This document shows, piece after piece, positions 54,519 to 63,181 of a stretch of 64,000 nucleotides of DNA (the first letter of the stretch is position 1; the number at the start of each line of letters is the position of its first letter). Made by a program: the position numbers and the translations under genes. Origin of the DNA: Paenibacillus rhizovicinus (GTDB lineage Bacteria; Bacillota; Bacilli; Paenibacillales; Paenibacillaceae); contig NZ_CP048286.1 of NCBI RefSeq assembly GCF_010365285.1, positions 6,312,001 to 6,376,000 of the forward strand, read 5' to 3'. The notes under the pieces are model-generated. The model was not told where the DNA came from and did not search any database. It was given only the letters and a program-made list of their open reading frames with translations.

Positions 54519-56491
54519 TCGGAAATGGCAAAATTCTGATGAATTTGGATCGGAATTGCTATATTCGCGATATTTACTATCCATTCGTCGGGCAGCTCAA
54601 TCATGTCGGCGGCCAATACTGCCGGTTCGGAATATGGGTTGGCGGCCAATTCTCCTGGCTGGAAGATCCGGAATGGAAATTCCAGCTCTCGTACATCGCG
54701 GACTCGCTCGTTACGAATGTCATCGCCCGGAATGAACGGCTTGCCATCGAGCTGCACATCAACGACGGGATTCATCAGAGGGAAAGCATTTATATCAAGC
54801 GCATCCTGGTCCGCAACTTGGGCACGGAATCGCGCGAATGCCGGCTGTTCTTCCATCATGACCTCATGATCGACGGGTCCGAGGTCGGCGATACCGCGGC
54901 CTACTATCCCGAGAACCATACGCTGTACCATTACAAGCGGTCATCGTACTTCATGTTCAACGGCTTCTCCGACGAAGGCGGCATGATGCAATACACGACG
55001 GGCATCAAACGGTTCCAATCCGCGGAGGGCACATGGCGCGATGCGGAAGACGGAACGCTGATGGGCAACTCCATCGCCCAGGGCTCCGTCGACAGTACGA
55101 TCAGCTTCCGCACGGTCGTTCCGCCGGGCGGCGAGAAAACCGTGTTCTACTGGATGTCGATCGGCAAAAACCTGGAGGAAGTCAAAGAACTGAACCAGTA
55201 TGTGCAGGAGAGCCATCCGGAGAAACTGCTCAGCCGGATCGTCATCTACTGGAATCATTGGCTGCACCGGGCCGAGCAAAATCTCGGCGATCTGTCGGCG
55301 GAAGCGATCCATCTGTTTCGGCTCAGCCTGCTGATCGTGCGCACGCAGACCGACGAGCGGGGCGCGATCATCGCCGCCAACGATACCGACATTCTCCAGT
55401 ACAATCGCGATCATTACAGTTACATGTGGCCGCGTGACGGGGCGCTGATCGCCGACGCGATGTCGGCGGCCGGCTTTCAAAGCGTCATCTCGCAATTCTT
55501 TCATTTCTGCGCGCAGACGCTTTCGCCGGACGGGTATCTGTTTCACAAATACAACCCCGACGGAACGGTCGGTTCCAGCTGGCATCCGTATATCGTGCAA
55601 GGCAGCAGGCGCCTGCCGATCCAGGAGGACGAGACGGCGCTCGTGCTGTTCGCGTTGTGGAAAGATTACACGCGCAACCAGGTCATCGAGCTGCCGCAGT
55701 CGCTCTATAACAATCTCATCCGCAAAGGCGCGCTGTTCCTCAGCCAGTACATCGAGCATGCGCTGTCCCTGCCGAAGCCGAGCTACGATTTGTGGGAGGA
55801 GCGGTACGGGATCTGGACGTATACGGCTGCTTCCGTATACGGCGGCCTGATGGCGGCGGCGTACTTCACGGAGCTGTTCGGTGATTACGAGCGCAGCGAC
55901 CACCTCAAGAATACGGCCGAGGGGATCAAGCACGGCATCCTGACGCATCTGTGGGACGAAGAATCGGGACGTTTCGCGCGCGGTTTGATCCAGAAGGACA
56001 ACCGCTGGGTGAAGGACATGACGCTGGAGAGCAGCATGTTCGCCATCTGGGAATTCGGCGTGCTGCCCGTCGACGACGAGCGCGTGATCAAGACGATGCG
56101 GGCGATTAAGAGCGGGTTGTCGGTCAAGACGCATGTCGGCGGCGTTGCCCGGTATACGAATGACTATTACTTCCAGCAATCCGGGGACATTGAGAACGTG
56201 CCAGGCAACCCGTGGGTCATCTGCACGTTGTGGGTAGCGAATTTCGAGATCGAATCCGCCAAGATGCTGGCCGATCTGGTCAAACCGCGCGAGACGCTGC
56301 AGTGGGTCGTGAATACGGCGCTCTCCAGCGGCGTTCTGCCGGAGCAGCTCAATCCGAACGACGGCAGCCCGCTGTCGGTTGCTCCGCTTACGTGGTCGCA
56401 TGCGACGTACGTTCAGTCGGTCACCCGTTATGCGGAAAAATTCGCCGCGTTGTCGGCGGCGGAAGCGGCAGCGGCGTCCAGCAAGCCATAA
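54500..56491 (+). CDS. GH15 glucoamylase-like glycoside hydrolase
   Basis: 663 residues, no signal peptide, so cytoplasmic. An N-terminal beta-sandwich (about 1-260) precedes the (alpha/alpha)6 barrel (YSYMWPRDGALIADAMSAAG). Catalytic Glu candidates are E433/E434 (YDLWEERYG) and E615 (GVLPEQLNPNDGSP), as in prokaryotic glucoamylases and glucodextranases; APLTWSHATY is also typical. It would release glucose or trim chains of glycogen. It starts inside the end of glgA. The last 20 residues are Ala-rich. Confidence 0.9.
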   Translation: MARHLVIGNGKILMNLDRNCYIRDIYYPFVGQLNHVGGQYCRFGIWVGGQFSWLEDPEWKFQLSYIADSLVTNVIARNERLAIELHINDGIHQRESIYIKRILVRNLGTESRECRLFFHHDLMIDGSEVGDTAAYYPENHTLYHYKRSSYFMFNGFSDEGGMMQYTTGIKRFQSAEGTWRDAEDGTLMGNSIAQGSVDSTISFRTVVPPGGEKTVFYWMSIGKNLEEVKELNQYVQESHPEKLLSRIVIYWNHWLHRAEQNLGDLSAEAIHLFRLSLLIVRTQTDERGAIIAANDTDILQYNRDHYSYMWPRDGALIADAMSAAGFQSVISQFFHFCAQTLSPDGYLFHKYNPDGTVGSSWHPYIVQGSRRLPIQEDETALVLFALWKDYTRNQVIELPQSLYNNLIRKGALFLSQYIEHALSLPKPSYDLWEERYGIWTYTAASVYGGLMAAAYFTELFGDYERSDHLKNTAEGIKHGILTHLWDEESGRFARGLIQKDNRWVKDMTLESSMFAIWEFGVLPVDDERVIKTMRAIKSGLSVKTHVGGVARYTNDYYFQQSGDIENVPGNPWVICTLWVANFEIESAKMLADLVKPRETLQWVVNTALSSGVLPEQLNPNDGSPLSVAPLTWSHATYVQSVTRYAEKFAALSAAEAAAASSKP

Positions 56492-56498
56492 CTTGCAA

Positions 56499-56534
56499 AC
56501 AACCGGAGCGGTAATCGCTTCGGTTGTTTTTTTT
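56499..56534 (+). terminator. Terminator ending the glycogen operon
   Basis: Arms 56499-56510 and 56516-56527 pair over 12 bp with one G-T; the T-run is 56526-56534. Confidence 0.9.
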
Positions 56535-56617
56535 GTACCCCGCACCTCGCCCCCACCGCCCCCGGCACACTGGTTCCGCCTCGAAATCCTTCTGCCAGGA
56601 CAGCTATTCCTCCATAC

Positions 56618-57475
56618 TCACGCATCCCCGAACCTGCTTTGACTCTCCGCGCGTTTCCGAACGGGCACCTGAATTTCGAACATGACCTCGCTCGGGTTGT
56701 CCGTGATCGTAATGTCCACCTGCATGATTTGCAGCGCATCGCCCGTCATTTCGAAGCCTTGGCGTTCGAGCTCGCCAAGCAGAGCGGCGAGGCTGTCGCT
56801 TCGGTTCCACAGCTCTCCATAGTAGCGGATGCATGCAAACATCCCCGCGGGTACCACGATCAAATTCGACTTCTGCACGGCTGTCGCGCGTTTGGCGACG
56901 ACGAAGATCGTAGACGGAGATTCGAAGCGCCCCGCCTCCAAGCTGTCCCGCGAGAGCAGCACGCCAAGCCGATTGCTGGCCAGAATCGGCGCCGTCTCCG
57001 TCAGCCGGTTCTCCAGGCCGAGCACCCCGTAGCACAGTTCCAAATTGCTGTTGATCTGCTGATGCAGCGTAAACAGCCGGCGCCGTTCGATCATGCGGAA
57101 CATGATCGCCGAACGGTCCTCCTCCGACAATATTTCTTGCAGAAACGTTAACTTATCCCGCACGTTCTCCTCCAAAGCCGTCAATTCCTCCAGCTTCCGA
57201 ACGAGCTCCGCATGCTTCGCCGCCAGCAGCTCCGCCGAATTCCGGATATTCCGCTCGCTGAAATACTGCTTGATCTCCGTCGTCGTCATCCCCAGCTGAC
57301 GAAGCTCCTTGATCGTGCCAAGCACCTCGTATTGAAAAATCGAATAGTACCGGTAGCCGGTCTGCGGGTCGACAAATTGCGGATTGAAGAGACCGATGCG
57401 GTCGTAGTGGCGCAGCGTCTCGGCCGAAATGCCGCGGAGCTGCGCCATTTCGCTGATGCTCAGCCGTTCCTTCAT
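56618..57475 (-). CDS. MerR-family regulator with GyrI/BmrR-like effector domain
   Basis: 285 residues. The MerR DNA-binding domain is at 1-75 (LSISEMAQLRGISAETLRHY; DRIGLFNPQFVDPQTGYRYY), followed by the long dimer helix (about 76-120) and a C-terminal domain with VPAGMFACIRYYGELWNRSD, resembling the multidrug-binding domain of BmrR/GyrI. Such domains bind bulky aromatic or cationic ligands. It lies divergent from the Rieske operon, whose promoter has the 19-bp spacer that MerR proteins unwind. It is convergent with the glycogen operon. Confidence 0.9.
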   Translation of the reverse strand: MKERLSISEMAQLRGISAETLRHYDRIGLFNPQFVDPQTGYRYYSIFQYEVLGTIKELRQLGMTTTEIKQYFSERNIRNSAELLAAKHAELVRKLEELTALEENVRDKLTFLQEILSEEDRSAIMFRMIERRRLFTLHQQINSNLELCYGVLGLENRLTETAPILASNRLGVLLSRDSLEAGRFESPSTIFVVAKRATAVQKSNLIVVPAGMFACIRYYGELWNRSDSLAALLGELERQGFEMTGDALQIMQVDITITDNPSEVMFEIQVPVRKRAESQSRFGDA

Positions 57476-57536
57476 GCTTGATCATTCCCTCGCTTCCCAC
57501 GATAAACCCATGATGTAAATAAATATAACATCGGTG

Positions 57537-57567
57537 TTGACTCTTGTGTAGCACAAAGGTTTAGAAT
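57537..57567 (+). promoter_or_regulatory. MerR-type promoter of the Rieske operon
   Basis: TTGACT (57537-57542), a 19-bp spacer and TAGAAT (57562-57567). The spacer holds the dyad TTGTG-TAG-CACAA (57544-57556), extended on both sides by AC/GT. Overlong spacer plus central dyad is the hallmark of promoters activated by MerR-family proteins. Confidence 0.85.
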
Positions 57568-57599
57568 CGCTTTAAGATCAATGAGTGGAGGGAACAAAC

Positions 57600-58622
57600 A
57601 TGAACAAACGCGTGATTTCGGTCGTCTCGGCAAGCCTCATGGCAGGTTTTCTCTTAAGCGGATGCGGCAGTGCAGGCTCGAACGGCGAAGCGGCAGCGGG
57701 CAGCGACGGAGAGCCGCTCAAAATCGGGCTCAACCCGTTTCCGACCTATTTTCTCTGGTATGTGGCCGAAGAGAAGGGCTTCTTCAAAGCGCATGGCGTG
57801 AACGTGAAGCTGGAATGGTTTCCAAGCTACAGCGACGGCCTTTCCGCCCTCAATTCCGGCAACGTGGACGCGAACAGCCAGACGCTCAGCGATACGCTGC
57901 CGCCTGCAGGCAAAGGCATCAAGCTTCAAATTCCGATGATCATCGATTATTCGTCGGGCGCGGACGGTTTCGTGGTGGATCCCTCCATCAACAGCGTGGA
58001 GGATTTGAAAGGCAAACGAATCGCGACGGAGCTCGGAACGGTCGATCAGTTCTTCCTTCTCTCGGTATTGAAGAACCACGGCTTGGCCGAGAAGGATATC
58101 AAGTATTTCAACATGGCGATTACGGACGCGGGATCGTCGTTCCTCGCGGGCAAGATCGACGCGGCGGTCATCTGGGAGCCGTTCCTCAGCCAAACGCTGA
58201 GCTCGGGCAAAGGAAAGCTGCTGTTCTCTTCGAAGGAAACGCCGGGAATGCTGATGGACGCCATCGTGTTCCGCAAGGACATCGTCGACAAGCGACCGGA
58301 AGACGTGAAGAACGTAACGGCCGCCTGGTTCGAAGCCGTCGACTATCTGAAGAAGAATCCGGACGACGCGATCGCCATCATGGCCAAGCACGCGGATATT
58401 TCGCCGGCGGAGTTCAAGACGTCGCTTGATGGCGTGAAGGTATACGATTTGCGGGATAACGTCGACGCGCAGAAGGACGAGAAGGACTATACGTCGGTGA
58501 AATACAACGGCGAGCAGGTCGGGGAGTTTCTGAAAGGGCTCGATTTTATCGAAACCGTGCCGGATATGAGCAAGCTGTACAATCCTTCGTTCGTCAATGA
58601 GCTAGTCAAAGAAAACAATTAG
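57600..58622 (+). CDS. ABC transporter substrate-binding lipoprotein (SsuA/TauA/NMT1 type)
   Basis: 340 residues from ATG 57600 (GGAGGG upstream). The lipobox LLSGC puts the lipidated Cys at residue 22. The binding domain has IGLNPFPTYFLWYVAEEKGF, FKAHGVNVKLEWFPSYSDGL, LKGKRIATELGTVDQFFLLS and AAVIWEPFLSQTL, as in binding proteins for sulfonates, nitrate or thiamine precursors. No permease or ATPase gene is in the operon. It is the first gene downstream of the MerR-type promoter, so its ligand is probably the substrate or inducer of the Rieske system. Confidence 0.9.
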   Translation: MNKRVISVVSASLMAGFLLSGCGSAGSNGEAAAGSDGEPLKIGLNPFPTYFLWYVAEEKGFFKAHGVNVKLEWFPSYSDGLSALNSGNVDANSQTLSDTLPPAGKGIKLQIPMIIDYSSGADGFVVDPSINSVEDLKGKRIATELGTVDQFFLLSVLKNHGLAEKDIKYFNMAITDAGSSFLAGKIDAAVIWEPFLSQTLSSGKGKLLFSSKETPGMLMDAIVFRKDIVDKRPEDVKNVTAAWFEAVDYLKKNPDDAIAIMAKHADISPAEFKTSLDGVKVYDLRDNVDAQKDEKDYTSVKYNGEQVGEFLKGLDFIETVPDMSKLYNPSFVNELVKENN

Positions 58623-58637
58623 CGGGAGGTCGCGAAC

Positions 58638-59555
58638 ATGAACATTTTAGTAACCGGAGGCATGGGCTTCCTCGGATCCAATTTGGTGCCGATGCTGAGA
58701 GAACAAGGCTATCGCGTTGTCAGTTACGATCGGAGAATCGGCAGCAACGGAGGCGATGCCGCGCTTGGTTACGTACAAGGGGATTTGCTCGACCTGCCGC
58801 TGCTGCTGGAGACGATCCGCAAATACGCCATCGACCGCATCATCCATACGGCAGCCATTTCCCACCCGGTGACGGCAATCGATATTCCGTACCAGACGGT
58901 GCTGACGAACGCGCTCGGCACGACGAATGTGTTCGAAGCGGCGCGGCTCTCCGGCATCAAGCGGGTCGTGAACCTAAGCTCGGAATACGCCTACGGCAAC
59001 AATGCGCAGCTTGGTACCGTGACGGAAGACGTGCCTCTCCACCCAAGCGGCGTCTATGGGGCGACGAAAGTGTTTACGGAGAAGCTCGCTTACGGCTACC
59101 GCAATTTGTACGGCCTCGAAATTCCGTCGCTGCGTCCGGGCTGGCTGTACGGACCGGGCCAGTTCATGCAGTGCTACATGAAAGACCTGATCGTGAACGC
59201 CATCCGCAGGGAACCGACGGTGCTGAAGGAAGGCCGGGACTACGGTTTCCAGTATGTGCATGTGAAGGATGTTGCCCAGGCATGCATCCGCGCGATGGAA
59301 GCGACGGAGATGAAGAGCTTCGTCTACAGCATTACGGCCGGGTACAAGACGACGTTCGGAGAGCTGATCGCGCTCGTTGAAGAGCTGTATCCCGATGCGG
59401 TTATCGATGTCGGCGAAGGTCGTTTCCAGGAGCTCGATCATTACGGCACGTTCGATATTTCCAAGGCGCGCGAGGAGATCGGCTACGAGCCGGCGATGGC
59501 GTTCGAGGAGAGCGTTCGCGCCTATGCGGCTTGGCTGGAGCAACATCCTTACTAA
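58638..59555 (+). CDS. NAD-dependent epimerase/dehydratase (extended SDR)
   Basis: 305 residues. The NAD motif is VTGGMGFLGSNLVPMLREQG; the catalytic Tyr-x3-Lys is in SGVYGATKVFTEKLAYGY. The middle contains NLSSEYAYGNNAQLGTV and RPGWLYGPGQFMQCYMKD. GGGAGG precedes ATG 58638. Within a Rieske operon it may act as a dehydrogenase on a hydroxylated ring product, or as an unrelated sugar epimerase; the sequence alone does not decide. It lies 15 bp after the binding-protein gene and 24 bp before the alpha-subunit gene. Confidence 0.85.
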   Translation: MNILVTGGMGFLGSNLVPMLREQGYRVVSYDRRIGSNGGDAALGYVQGDLLDLPLLLETIRKYAIDRIIHTAAISHPVTAIDIPYQTVLTNALGTTNVFEAARLSGIKRVVNLSSEYAYGNNAQLGTVTEDVPLHPSGVYGATKVFTEKLAYGYRNLYGLEIPSLRPGWLYGPGQFMQCYMKDLIVNAIRREPTVLKEGRDYGFQYVHVKDVAQACIRAMEATEMKSFVYSITAGYKTTFGELIALVEELYPDAVIDVGEGRFQELDHYGTFDISKAREEIGYEPAMAFEESVRAYAAWLEQHPY

Positions 59556-59579
59556 ACGAGAGATGCGAGGTGCGATGCG

Positions 59580-60932
59580 ATGCATAACGATACGGCGGCA
59601 ACGCCTAAATACAGCCGGGCCATCTCCTTGCTGAAGGAAATGCGGGAGAGCTTGAAGGAAGGCATCATTCCCGTCGGTATTTTCAACGACCGGGAGCTGT
59701 ACGAGATGGAAATCGAGAAGATTTTCACGAGAAAATGGATCTTCGTCGGCCACGAATCGGAGATTCCGTCCCCGGGCGATTACGTGCTTCGCTACATCGG
59801 CGAGGACCCGTTCATCGTCAACCGGGACGAATCAGGCGAGATCCGCGTCATGCTGGACGCCTGCGTTCACCGTGGCGTGCGCGTGTGCAGGGCGGAGAAG
59901 GGCAATGCTTCGCATTTCCGCTGCCCCTATCACGGTTTTATATACAAGAACAACGGAGACCTCATCGGGATGCCGGCCCAGCAGCATGCGTATAACGGCT
60001 TGAACAAGAAAGAATGGGGGCTGCTCGAAGCCAGATGCGACACGCTGCACGGCCTCATCTTCGCCTGCTTGGACAACGATACGCCGCCGCTTGAAGAGTA
60101 CCTCGCGGACAGCAAGTATTACTTGGATTTGTTATTCGGATTGCAGGACGAAGGGCTTGAGGTCATTGGCGAACCGCAGCGCTGGATCGTCAAAGCGAAT
60201 TGGAAGGTGGCGGCTGAGAACTTCAGCGGGGATGCGTACCATTTGATCTTCCTGCACCATTCGGCTTACGAAGTCGGTTCCACGCCGTTCTCGATGCTGG
60301 GCAACATGAACGGCGAGCAAATTTTGGCCGGGAACGGCCACTGCGTCGACATCTCGCTCGATAAGACGCCGCAGCCGGTCGACATGCCGTACTGGAATTT
60401 CCCGCAGGAGATCGTCGATACGTTCCGGCTGGACCGTCTCGATCCTAAGGGGCTCGAAATCGTCAGGGATTCGAAGGAAATGCTCGGCAATATTTTCCCG
60501 AACAGCTCGTTCCTGCTCATGACGGTAACCCCCGAGAAGGATCTGCCGCCGGTTCCGTTCATCAGCATGCGGCAATGGCGGCCGAAGGGGCCGGACGAGA
60601 TCGAGATTTGGAACTGGTTCCTGATGTTCAAGAACACGCCGCAGTCGTTCAAGGAAGCTTCGTACCGCGCGGGATCGACGACGTTCAGTCTGTCCGGGAT
60701 ATTCGAAATGGACGATTCCATGACATGGGAGACGATTACGCAGACCGCCGGCAACCGTTTCGCGCGCGAGAACTTGAAGCTGAATTTCCAAATGGGCATG
60801 AACGGCATGGGCAAAGCGAAGCGCGACGAGGAATGGCCGCTGCCCGGCATCGCGTATTATCCGCGGTACGGAGAGGGCAACCAGCGGTATTTCTACGAGT
60901 CTTACGTGCAAACGATGCTGGGCGAGGACTAA
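59580..60932 (+). CDS. Rieske aromatic-ring-hydroxylating dioxygenase, alpha subunit
   Basis: 450 residues. The Rieske [2Fe-2S] ligands are C95, H97, C115 and H118 (CVHRGVRVC; RCPYHGFIYK). The mononuclear iron site has D218, H221 and H226/H227 (SGDAYHLIFLHH), with the third ligand probably D377 or D378 (FEMDDSMTWE). Length and pattern match the catalytic subunits of benzoate/biphenyl-type dioxygenases. The paired beta-subunit gene follows 31 bp later. No reductase or ferredoxin gene is in the operon, so electrons must come from elsewhere. The N-terminal 30 residues are longer than usual. Confidence 0.93.
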   Translation: MHNDTAATPKYSRAISLLKEMRESLKEGIIPVGIFNDRELYEMEIEKIFTRKWIFVGHESEIPSPGDYVLRYIGEDPFIVNRDESGEIRVMLDACVHRGVRVCRAEKGNASHFRCPYHGFIYKNNGDLIGMPAQQHAYNGLNKKEWGLLEARCDTLHGLIFACLDNDTPPLEEYLADSKYYLDLLFGLQDEGLEVIGEPQRWIVKANWKVAAENFSGDAYHLIFLHHSAYEVGSTPFSMLGNMNGEQILAGNGHCVDISLDKTPQPVDMPYWNFPQEIVDTFRLDRLDPKGLEIVRDSKEMLGNIFPNSSFLLMTVTPEKDLPPVPFISMRQWRPKGPDEIEIWNWFLMFKNTPQSFKEASYRAGSTTFSLSGIFEMDDSMTWETITQTAGNRFARENLKLNFQMGMNGMGKAKRDEEWPLPGIAYYPRYGEGNQRYFYESYVQTMLGED

Positions 60933-60963
60933 TGCGCGCAACGGAGGAAGGAGAAGGATAGGA

Positions 60964-61509
60964 ATGGAGAAGCAACAAATCATCGATGCATGCGATCCGG
61001 TGAACCGCCGGCTGCTGCTGGAAGGCGAGCAGTTTCTCATCCGGGAAGCCGAATTGCTTGATCGCGGGCAATACGGCGATTGGATCGGGCTGCTCGCGGC
61101 GGATATTCGGTATCAGATTCCGATCCGGATTACCCGGGAGCGTCACGCGGCCAGCCCGTTTAGCGACCAGGCGTGGCATATGAACGAAAATATGGGCTCG
61201 ATTGCGATGCGCGTGGAACGGACGTTCTCGGATTACAACTGGGCGGAGGATCCGCCTTCGCGTACGCGGCATTTCCTGACGAATTTCCGATTGTCCGAGG
61301 CGGTCGATCGCGGCGGGGAGCAGGAGATCGTCGTTCGCAGCAACCTGCTCTTATTCCGCAGCCGCTTCGACAGTCCGGCGTACGAGCTGGTGTCGGGCGA
61401 GCGGGAAGATACGCTGCGCCGGACAAGCGACGGCTGGCGGCTGGCCAAGCGGATCGTATGGCTGGATCATACGACGATGGGCATTAGCAGCTTGGGCATT
61501 TTTCTATAA
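60964..61509 (+). CDS. Ring-hydroxylating dioxygenase, beta subunit
   Basis: 181 residues of the NTF2/SnoaL-like fold used by small subunits of Rieske dioxygenases. Typical parts are EGEQFLIREAELLDRGQYGD, WIGLLAADIRYQIPIRITRE, PPSRTRHFLTNFRLSEAVDR and RLAKRIVWLDHTTMGISSLG. It structures the alpha3beta3 complex and carries no iron. A GGAGAAGG lies before ATG 60964. Its presence supports a true dioxygenase rather than a stand-alone Rieske monooxygenase. Confidence 0.9.
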   Translation: MEKQQIIDACDPVNRRLLLEGEQFLIREAELLDRGQYGDWIGLLAADIRYQIPIRITRERHAASPFSDQAWHMNENMGSIAMRVERTFSDYNWAEDPPSRTRHFLTNFRLSEAVDRGGEQEIVVRSNLLLFRSRFDSPAYELVSGEREDTLRRTSDGWRLAKRIVWLDHTTMGISSLGIFL

Positions 61510-61524
61510 GGCGAGGTGGAGCGG

Positions 61525-61857
61525 ATGATGGGCACGGACCAAGAAATCAGAATCGCCAACGAATTCGCGAGCGTCACCGTGCGCAAAGTGAGAACCCGCA
61601 ACGGAGAGCGGCTCGAGATCGTATCGAACGGACTGGGGCTGAGCATTTGCCTCGATCCGCTCGCGTTAGAAAGTCTGACATGGCAGTCCGCCGACATGTT
61701 TTCGGTGCTGCTCCAGACGCCGCTCGAGCCGTACCGGTTCGGTGTTGAGGCGGGCACGATTGAGGGGGGCGAGGAGAGCGAACAGAGCGAGATAAGCGAA
61801 CAGATCGAAATGAACGAGAAGAGCGAGAAGATTGAGAAGGAGGACGAAGCATGCTGA
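61525..61857 (+). CDS. Small protein of the Rieske operon, unknown function
   Basis: 110 residues from ATG 61525 (GAGGTGGAG upstream). The first 72 residues look like a folded domain (IRIANEFASVTVRKVRTRNG; LSICLDPLALESLTWQ) similar to small proteins sometimes annotated dihydrodiol dehydrogenase in ring-cleavage operons, though no NAD motif is visible. The remaining 30 residues are a Glu/Ser/Lys/Ile repetitive tail ending EKEDEAC. It overlaps the hydrolase gene by 7 nt, so co-translation is likely. Confidence 0.65.
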   Translation: MMGTDQEIRIANEFASVTVRKVRTRNGERLEIVSNGLGLSICLDPLALESLTWQSADMFSVLLQTPLEPYRFGVEAGTIEGGEESEQSEISEQIEMNEKSEKIEKEDEAC

Positions 61858-62684
61858 CGTATCACGCGAAAGGGCTGCGCGTTTTTCAAAGCGAGCTGTA
61901 CCAAACGAACTGCTTCGTCATCGAAACGGACGATCTCGTGCTTGTCGTGGACCCTAATTACCTGCCATCCGAGATCGATGCCGTTCGTCAGTACGTGGAC
62001 GAGGTGCAGGGCGGCCGTCCGGTCTACCTGTTCTTCACGCATTCCGACTTCGACCACATCGTCGGTTTCGGTTCTTTCGCGGACTGCACGGTCATCGCCG
62101 GGCAGACGCTGGCGAATCGTCAGGATAAGGCTGATCGGACAGCGGTCGTTGAACGGCTGGACGATGAATTCTATATTCGGCGCCCGTACGGCATCGACTA
62201 TCCGCGCGTGGATATTGCCGTCGCGGAAGAAGGCGAACGTTTGACGATAGGCGGCACGACATTGACGTTTCGGACCGCATATGGACATAACGACGACGGC
62301 CTCATGTGCCTGGTGGAACCGCTGAACATGCTGATTACCGGCGACTACGTGTCGGACATCGAATTTCCGTTCGTATTCGACACGTACGGCCATTATCGGC
62401 AAACGCTGGCGAAAATCGCCTCGTTCTCTCGGGATTATGACGACCTTCTCCTGCTGCCCAGCCACGGCGCCGTGACCGCCGACGGCAAAGAGATCGCCCG
62501 GCGGATCGCCGATTCCGAAGCGTACCTTCGCTTGACGGAAGAGCTTCTCGATGAACGGGATGACAGCCGTTTTGAGGCGTTCATGGATCGGTTGGGGTAT
62601 CGTTTCAGGCTGGGCTTCAGACTGCGTCATGAGGCGAATATGCAGCAATTGGCCCAAGAACGCGCTCAGGCCGCCTTGAGTTGA
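61851..62684 (+). CDS. Metallo-beta-lactamase-fold hydrolase
   Basis: 277 residues. The metal motif reads THSDFDHIVGF (H64, D66, D68, H69), so the second His of the usual HxHxDH is Asp. Further ligands are likely H132 (AYGHNDDG), an Asp in ITGDYVSDIEF and a His in LPSHGAV. Such enzymes hydrolyse lactones, thioesters or phosphodiesters. In this operon it could open a ring-cleavage or lactone product. The gene closes the operon; no clear terminator follows. Confidence 0.85.
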   Translation: MLTYHAKGLRVFQSELYQTNCFVIETDDLVLVVDPNYLPSEIDAVRQYVDEVQGGRPVYLFFTHSDFDHIVGFGSFADCTVIAGQTLANRQDKADRTAVVERLDDEFYIRRPYGIDYPRVDIAVAEEGERLTIGGTTLTFRTAYGHNDDGLMCLVEPLNMLITGDYVSDIEFPFVFDTYGHYRQTLAKIASFSRDYDDLLLLPSHGAVTADGKEIARRIADSEAYLRLTEELLDERDDSRFEAFMDRLGYRFRLGFRLRHEANMQQLAQERAQAALS

Positions 62685-62746
62685 GCCGATGGCAGCGGCT
62701 TGGGAGACGAGTATTCGTAAGCTTTGCCGAAAATTTTGAATCCCCC

Positions 62747-62775
62747 TTGACATTTCCGGTAACCTCCTGAATAAT
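62747..62775 (+). promoter_or_regulatory. Promoter of thrS
   Basis: Perfect TTGACA (62747-62752), 17 bp, AATAAT (62770-62775). The predicted start is near 62782. Confidence 0.72.
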
Positions 62776-62781
62776 ATGGAA

Positions 62782-63080
62782 CACAGATTCATACAGGGCG
62801 AGAACCAAAGACACGGTTCCTATCGTCGGGCTGCACAGAGAGAGGGATGATTGCTGCGAATCCCTTCTGTCCCGTGATATGGAATTACCACTTTGCAGCC
62901 GTCACGTTGAACCCGCCGGCTGAGTGCCGCGGTTGTAAACGGAACCGATTCATCCCCGTTACCGGATTCCAATAAGGACCTTGTTAGCAATGCGTGACGA
63001 ACGCATTGTTCGGGTCGAATTAGGGTGGAACCACGAGCAGAACGCACTCGTCCCTTTCGGGACGGATTGCGTTTTTTTGC
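62782..63080 (+). ncRNA. T-box riboswitch (threonine specifier) upstream of thrS
   Basis: The leader holds the conserved T-box AGGGTGGAACCACG (63022-63035), whose central part pairs with the tRNA acceptor end. It is followed by a terminator (63041-63078: AACGCA/TGCGTT outer and TCGTCCC/GGGACGG inner stems, seven T). The sequence GAATTACCACTTT (62883-62895) looks like the specifier loop with ACC (Thr) at 62887-62889. Uncharged tRNA-Thr should favour the antiterminator and raise thrS expression. Confidence 0.93.
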
Positions 63081-63181
63081 GTTCTCCGAACCGAAGGGTG
63101 AACTCGCGCTGACGCTGCTCCAGGCGGCCGGCGTACGAATCATCCTGCGTTCAACCACTCGAAACGGACGGAGGAAGGCGT

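Noticed and set aside
54941..56545. Very long antisense open frame opposite the GH15 gene
   Set aside because: GC-rich third positions produce long antisense frames. It is Arg/Asp-rich with no family features, whereas the sense frame is a full GH15 enzyme.
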